A program made the translations under genes and the position numbers. A model generated the notes under the pieces. It had not been told where the DNA came from. It did no database searches and saw only the letters and a list, made by a program, of their open reading frames with translations. Positions 6,357 to 9,178 of a stretch of 9,178 nucleotides of DNA are shown here, one piece after another. Where the stretch lies: positions 1 through 9,178 of the forward strand of contig JAEOSP010000706.1 in the NCBI GenBank assembly GCA_016840305.1. The letters run 5' to 3'. How positions within the stretch are numbered: position 1 is the stretch's first letter; each line of letters starts with the position of its first letter. The stretch is from Candidatus Hodarchaeota archaeon (GTDB lineage Archaea; Asgardarchaeota; Heimdallarchaeia; Hodarchaeales; Hodarchaeaceae).

Positions 6357-7246
6357 ATACTTCAGTAAACGCTCGTGAGATAGACCGATTACGGCTTATC
6401 TTGGTATTTGTATTATTTCCTATTTATTTTGTATGTTGCATTATACTAAATCGGGTTGTTTTCATTTTAATTTCGACGCAATATTATCTATCAAAGGGTT
6501 TTTCTCAACCGCTTGCTCTAGAAGAAGCACAAACTCAAATGATGGTGATTGAATCTCAGGTTGTGCTTCAGTTATTTGACGCGTTATTCATTATTTTACT
6601 TGTCTTTCTACTAATAACCAAGGTAGAAAAACGTAATTTTCAATGGGTTGATCTTGGTCTCCCCCGAAATTTCACTAGTATTAAATATTTCCTAATTGGT
6701 TTATTTCTTGGAACTCTATTCACTGTAGTTACAATAGCAGGTGGTTTGATCCAAGGATCAATTCAGTTCCATCCTCTAAAAATTGCAGAAGTTTTCACCT
6801 GGACAAATGTAAAATTTATGATACTATTTTTTGTGTGGGCAATGTTAAATGGCTTTTGGCAAGAACTTATATTTCGTGGGTACCTTCAAACTCGTGTTGT
6901 TGAAAAAATTAATCCAACAGTTGCGATATTGACTGTCACCCTATATTTTGTTCTTATACACTTCATAGATCGTACATTAACTTTTCGTTGGGTTATCCTA
7001 GGAACTCTATTATTTATTATAATATCATTAATGTTTCACCACACAAAATCTCTTTGGCTTGTAGGCGCAATTCATGGGATGATTAACTATCTCAATCCAG
7101 TGGCTGAATTAATAGGATTTGAATGGCTATATCCAGCCTCAAATGATTGGATGAAGGATTTGATTATACTGATTGTTGCTCTTGGATTCTACATTCTTTT
7201 GAGATTTGCCTATGTTAAGAGAAAAAAGACCAAGGAAATGTCGTAA
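6353..7246 (+). CDS. CPBP-family (Abi/Rce1-like) intramembrane protease homologue, altered motif 1
   Basis: 297 residues with about eight hydrophobic segments (near 14-42, 70-90, 108-133, 152-170, 187-206, 211-228, 233-250, 267-286). The PF02517 motifs are in order: motif 1 at W169-Q170-E171-L-I-F-R175-G (canonical EExxxR), motif 2 at F199-V-L-I-H203 (FxxxH), motif 3 at H241-G-M-I-N245 (HxxxN). The first motif glutamate, the residue that activates water in Rce1, is Gln170 (codon CAA). Both histidines and the Asn are kept. The protein may be inactive, or use the second Glu. Family roles include CAAX protein processing, self-immunity to bacteriocins and membrane protein maturation. Last gene of the PadR operon, overlapping the RDD gene by 4 bp, so co-regulation with it is near certain; a shared response to membrane-acting compounds is inference. 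Confidence 0.8.
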   Translation: MNTSVNAREIDRLRLILVFVLFPIYFVCCIILNRVVFILISTQYYLSKGFSQPLALEEAQTQMMVIESQVVLQLFDALFIILLVFLLITKVEKRNFQWVDLGLPRNFTSIKYFLIGLFLGTLFTVVTIAGGLIQGSIQFHPLKIAEVFTWTNVKFMILFFVWAMLNGFWQELIFRGYLQTRVVEKINPTVAILTVTLYFVLIHFIDRTLTFRWVILGTLLFIIISLMFHHTKSLWLVGAIHGMINYLNPVAELIGFEWLYPASNDWMKDLIILIVALGFYILLRFAYVKRKKTKEMS

Positions 7247-7329
7247 TTTGGGGTACCTTGAGACTGAGGATGCTGATTTCCATTCTAAATGTGGGTTCCA
7301 AATCTAAACAGTTAAAAAAGAAAAGGGGG

Positions 7330-7350
7330 AGTAGAGATTTCTTCTCTACT
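7330..7350. terminator. Bidirectional hairpin terminator between convergent genes
   Basis: AGTAGAGA (7330-7337), a 5-nt loop, and TCTCTACT (7343-7350) form a perfect 8-bp stem. On the plus strand it leads into TTTTAT; on the minus strand into CCCCC then TTTTCTTTTTT (7324-7314). It begins immediately after the stop codon of the minus-strand surface-protein gene and 84 bp after the CPBP stop, so it can end transcripts from both sides. Confidence 0.65.
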
Positions 7351-7351
7351 T

Positions 7352-9178
7352 TTATCGATTTCGACGTTTTCTTGAAGCAAAAACAGAAGATATTACAAGT
7401 GCTATGAAAACTAGTGATAATTCAAAGCCAGGAGCCGCTTTCTTCATCTCTGAGGGTTTAATCTCTTTGACGAGTAAAGATGTGGACTTAACTTCATATT
7501 TACTAATTGTTTCATTGTATTCTTGATTTATTTGAAACGCCATATTTGTAGCACCGATATCTGATATCATTACCTGAAGAGTTCCATTATAAGGTGCACC
7601 ACTTCTTTGGAGATCCATATAAAGGTAGCTCATGTCAGATACTGTTAAAATCAAACCAGTTTGCCAATCCGCAAAATTATCTGAATCCGCCCTGTAAGAA
7701 CTGAATATATTCAATGACCTCAAATCACCACCCATTACTCTAAATGGATAATCGTTGTGGAAAGTGACATTAAGACTATTTGTAGTTGAAAAGTTACCAG
7801 TAAGGGTTAGTGTCAAATTATATATTTTATAGGGATCCAAATCGAGTGGTATACCAATGACTTGATCGTTATCAGTTGTTTCATCATCATTGATGACATA
7901 ACTGGTTGTGCTGCTAATGGTTGGCTTGGGTATAAAACTTCCTACGAAATTTGACATAGAAAAGGCACTATATAAGGTATAGAAACTTCTAGCTGCCCAA
8001 GATTGGTCAGGAGCTTCACCTACACTGACTTCGAGATTTCCACCGAAGGTTGAGATAGGGTCTGTTAGATTATCTGCACCAGTGGGATAAATAACAAGAA
8101 TTGGTACTTCATGCTCTCTAGCAAGGAAATATTCAAGGATAGTCGTGCTATTCACAGGATTTCCGATCCATGAACCACCAGTTTGCTCATTGCCTATTGT
8201 TTCGGTATCTGAATCTGTATCATCAATAAATTCATCATATTTACTGACAATTTCCCAATAATAATCTATAGATTGGTTCGCATGGTCATCTGTAGAGATA
8301 TTTACAAAATTTATCCTATTCTTGTCTACTGGAAGTTCAAAGGCAAAAATACTTTCTTCATCAAGTGATACTTCACCAGGCATTCTGACAGGAACTGAAT
8401 TGAAACGGATTTCATTTCCTGCAGTTGCTGTTGTTGCTTCCAACATATAGGTCCCTGCAGGTAGATAGCGCCAATTATCATCAATGAAGCCCTCATCCGT
8501 TTTATAAACCCAATCACCAGGTTTTGAACCTTCTACATAAACATCATAGTCAAAAGAGTCTGCTGGAGTCGAATTTACTCTGATAACAATAGGATTAGAA
8601 AGAGTGAACGTGTAATAAATTTCTTTTTCTAATGGAATATCTTCATTGAATGTTAAAGGTCTTGTTTCTGCTACAGAAAGTGCTGGTGTTTCTTGATAGA
8701 ATAATGAATATGTTCCATGAGCTTCACCAGGTGAGTACATAATAATAGTAATTTCTACAGTATCTAATGCTTTAATCACCAGTCCTTCGTCTTCCAAATC
8801 ACCTGAAATCTCTTCAAAATCCGTACCAAGTAGAGCGGTTACTGGAGACGCGCTGAGAATGCCTGGTGCCACTTCATCCATAACAAATGCAGTGTTTATT
8901 CTATAGTAATGATCTTCTTCAACTGAGAAATTGAACAGTCTTAGACTAAACATTTCGTTATCAGGTTGAACTAGTTGATCATTTGACTCATCCTTAGACC
9001 AAACATCCCCTTGGTCAAATTCTTCCGAAAATATCGTATTGGGTTCTAGTGAGGGGAACCAGGTTGGGAATTTCCACTCGTGGGGGGTCAGGGTAACCAA
9101 TGTAGAGACGTTTGTAAAAATCGCAAATTGTTGTAACCCTGGTGCATTTGGAAAAACTGGATAAGACATTTTTGTTTC
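7352..9178 (-). CDS. Large secreted surface protein with PGF-type C-terminal anchor (N-terminus outside window)
   Basis: At least 605 residues from ATG 9169, but the frame stays open to the window edge (E-T-K before the Met) and there is no signal peptide or ribosome binding site at that Met, so the gene is probably 5'-truncated by the window. The C-terminus is a sorting tail: P580-G-F, a hydrophobic run to about 599, and R-K-R-R-N-R at 600-605, as in PGF-CTERM proteins processed by archaeosortases. The rest is acidic, beta-rich and full of N-x-S/T sequons (NVS, NFS, NIS, NST, NLT, NGT, NET), consistent with an extracellular glycoprotein. A pre-peptidase C-terminal (PPC)-like beta-sandwich is visible around residues 175-262 (IYYTFTLSNPIVIRVNSTP, then Y-L-P-A-G-T-Y-M-L-E-A). 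No catalytic motif is recognised; a structural, adhesive or binding role is inferred. It ends at the shared terminator hairpin. Confidence 0.7.
   Translation of the reverse strand, partial: ETKMSYPVFPNAPGLQQFAIFTNVSTLVTLTPHEWKFPTWFPSLEPNTIFSEEFDQGDVWSKDESNDQLVQPDNEMFSLRLFNFSVEEDHYYRINTAFVMDEVAPGILSASPVTALLGTDFEEISGDLEDEGLVIKALDTVEITIIMYSPGEAHGTYSLFYQETPALSVAETRPLTFNEDIPLEKEIYYTFTLSNPIVIRVNSTPADSFDYDVYVEGSKPGDWVYKTDEGFIDDNWRYLPAGTYMLEATTATAGNEIRFNSVPVRMPGEVSLDEESIFAFELPVDKNRINFVNISTDDHANQSIDYYWEIVSKYDEFIDDTDSDTETIGNEQTGGSWIGNPVNSTTILEYFLAREHEVPILVIYPTGADNLTDPISTFGGNLEVSVGEAPDQSWAARSFYTLYSAFSMSNFVGSFIPKPTISSTTSYVINDDETTDNDQVIGIPLDLDPYKIYNLTLTLTGNFSTTNSLNVTFHNDYPFRVMGGDLRSLNIFSSYRADSDNFADWQTGLILTVSDMSYLYMDLQRSGAPYNGTLQVMISDIGATNMAFQINQEYNETISKYEVKSTSLLVKEIKPSEMKKAAPGFELSLVFIALVISSVFASRKRRNR

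Noticed and set aside
1069..7246. ICMT-like and Rce1/CPBP-like genes in the same window suggesting a CAAX-prenyl processing pathway.
   Set aside because: Both families are large and mostly do other things in prokaryotes, the genes are 5 kb apart in different units, and the CPBP member lacks the first catalytic Glu. No CaaX protein or prenyltransferase is seen.

Overview
The window reads as an AT-rich archaeal genome segment, most likely from an Asgard archaeon; the lineage is an inference. The archaeal signs are BRE/TATA-like promoter elements at archaeal spacing, GGTGA-type ribosome binding sites (for example before the GNAT gene), and a secreted protein ending in a PGF-type C-terminal sorting tail (PGF, hydrophobic stretch, Arg/Lys cluster). 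I see no rRNA, tRNA, CRISPR array, insertion sequence or phage gene.

Left part (1-3213). A bactofilin-like beta-solenoid protein with 'NGP' repeats lies on the minus strand and is separated by a 347-bp promoter-bearing gap from a plus-strand isoprenylcysteine-methyltransferase-family membrane enzyme. Convergent with that is a small polytopic membrane protein gene that looks complete except for one in-frame TGA at codon 33. It shares a divergent promoter with a plus-strand GNAT acetyltransferase of the two-domain PF12746 type.

Middle part (3214-5165, all minus strand). This holds a small alanine-rich-start protein of unknown function, the C-terminal remnant of an MFS transporter (5' part gone), and a two-gene unit: a kynurenine-formamidase-like metal-dependent cyclase/hydrolase followed 18 bp later by a conserved protein of unknown function.

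Right part (5166-9178). A compact divergent promoter carries a perfect inverted repeat over the TATA box and a 12-bp tandem repeat at the expected transcription start. It precedes a tight plus-strand operon: a PadR regulator, a HAAS-like/RDD membrane protein, and a CPBP (Abi/Rce1-like) intramembrane protease homologue whose first catalytic glutamate is replaced by glutamine. The likely logic is a PadR repressor controlling its own operon, and possibly the cyclase unit, with two membrane proteins as effectors. A hairpin with U-tracts on both sides separates this operon from a large convergent secreted, surface-anchored protein whose N-terminus lies outside the window.

The points most worth a second look are the in-frame TGA gene, the PadR promoter architecture, the Gln-for-Glu change in the CPBP protein, and the uncharacterised partner of the cyclase.
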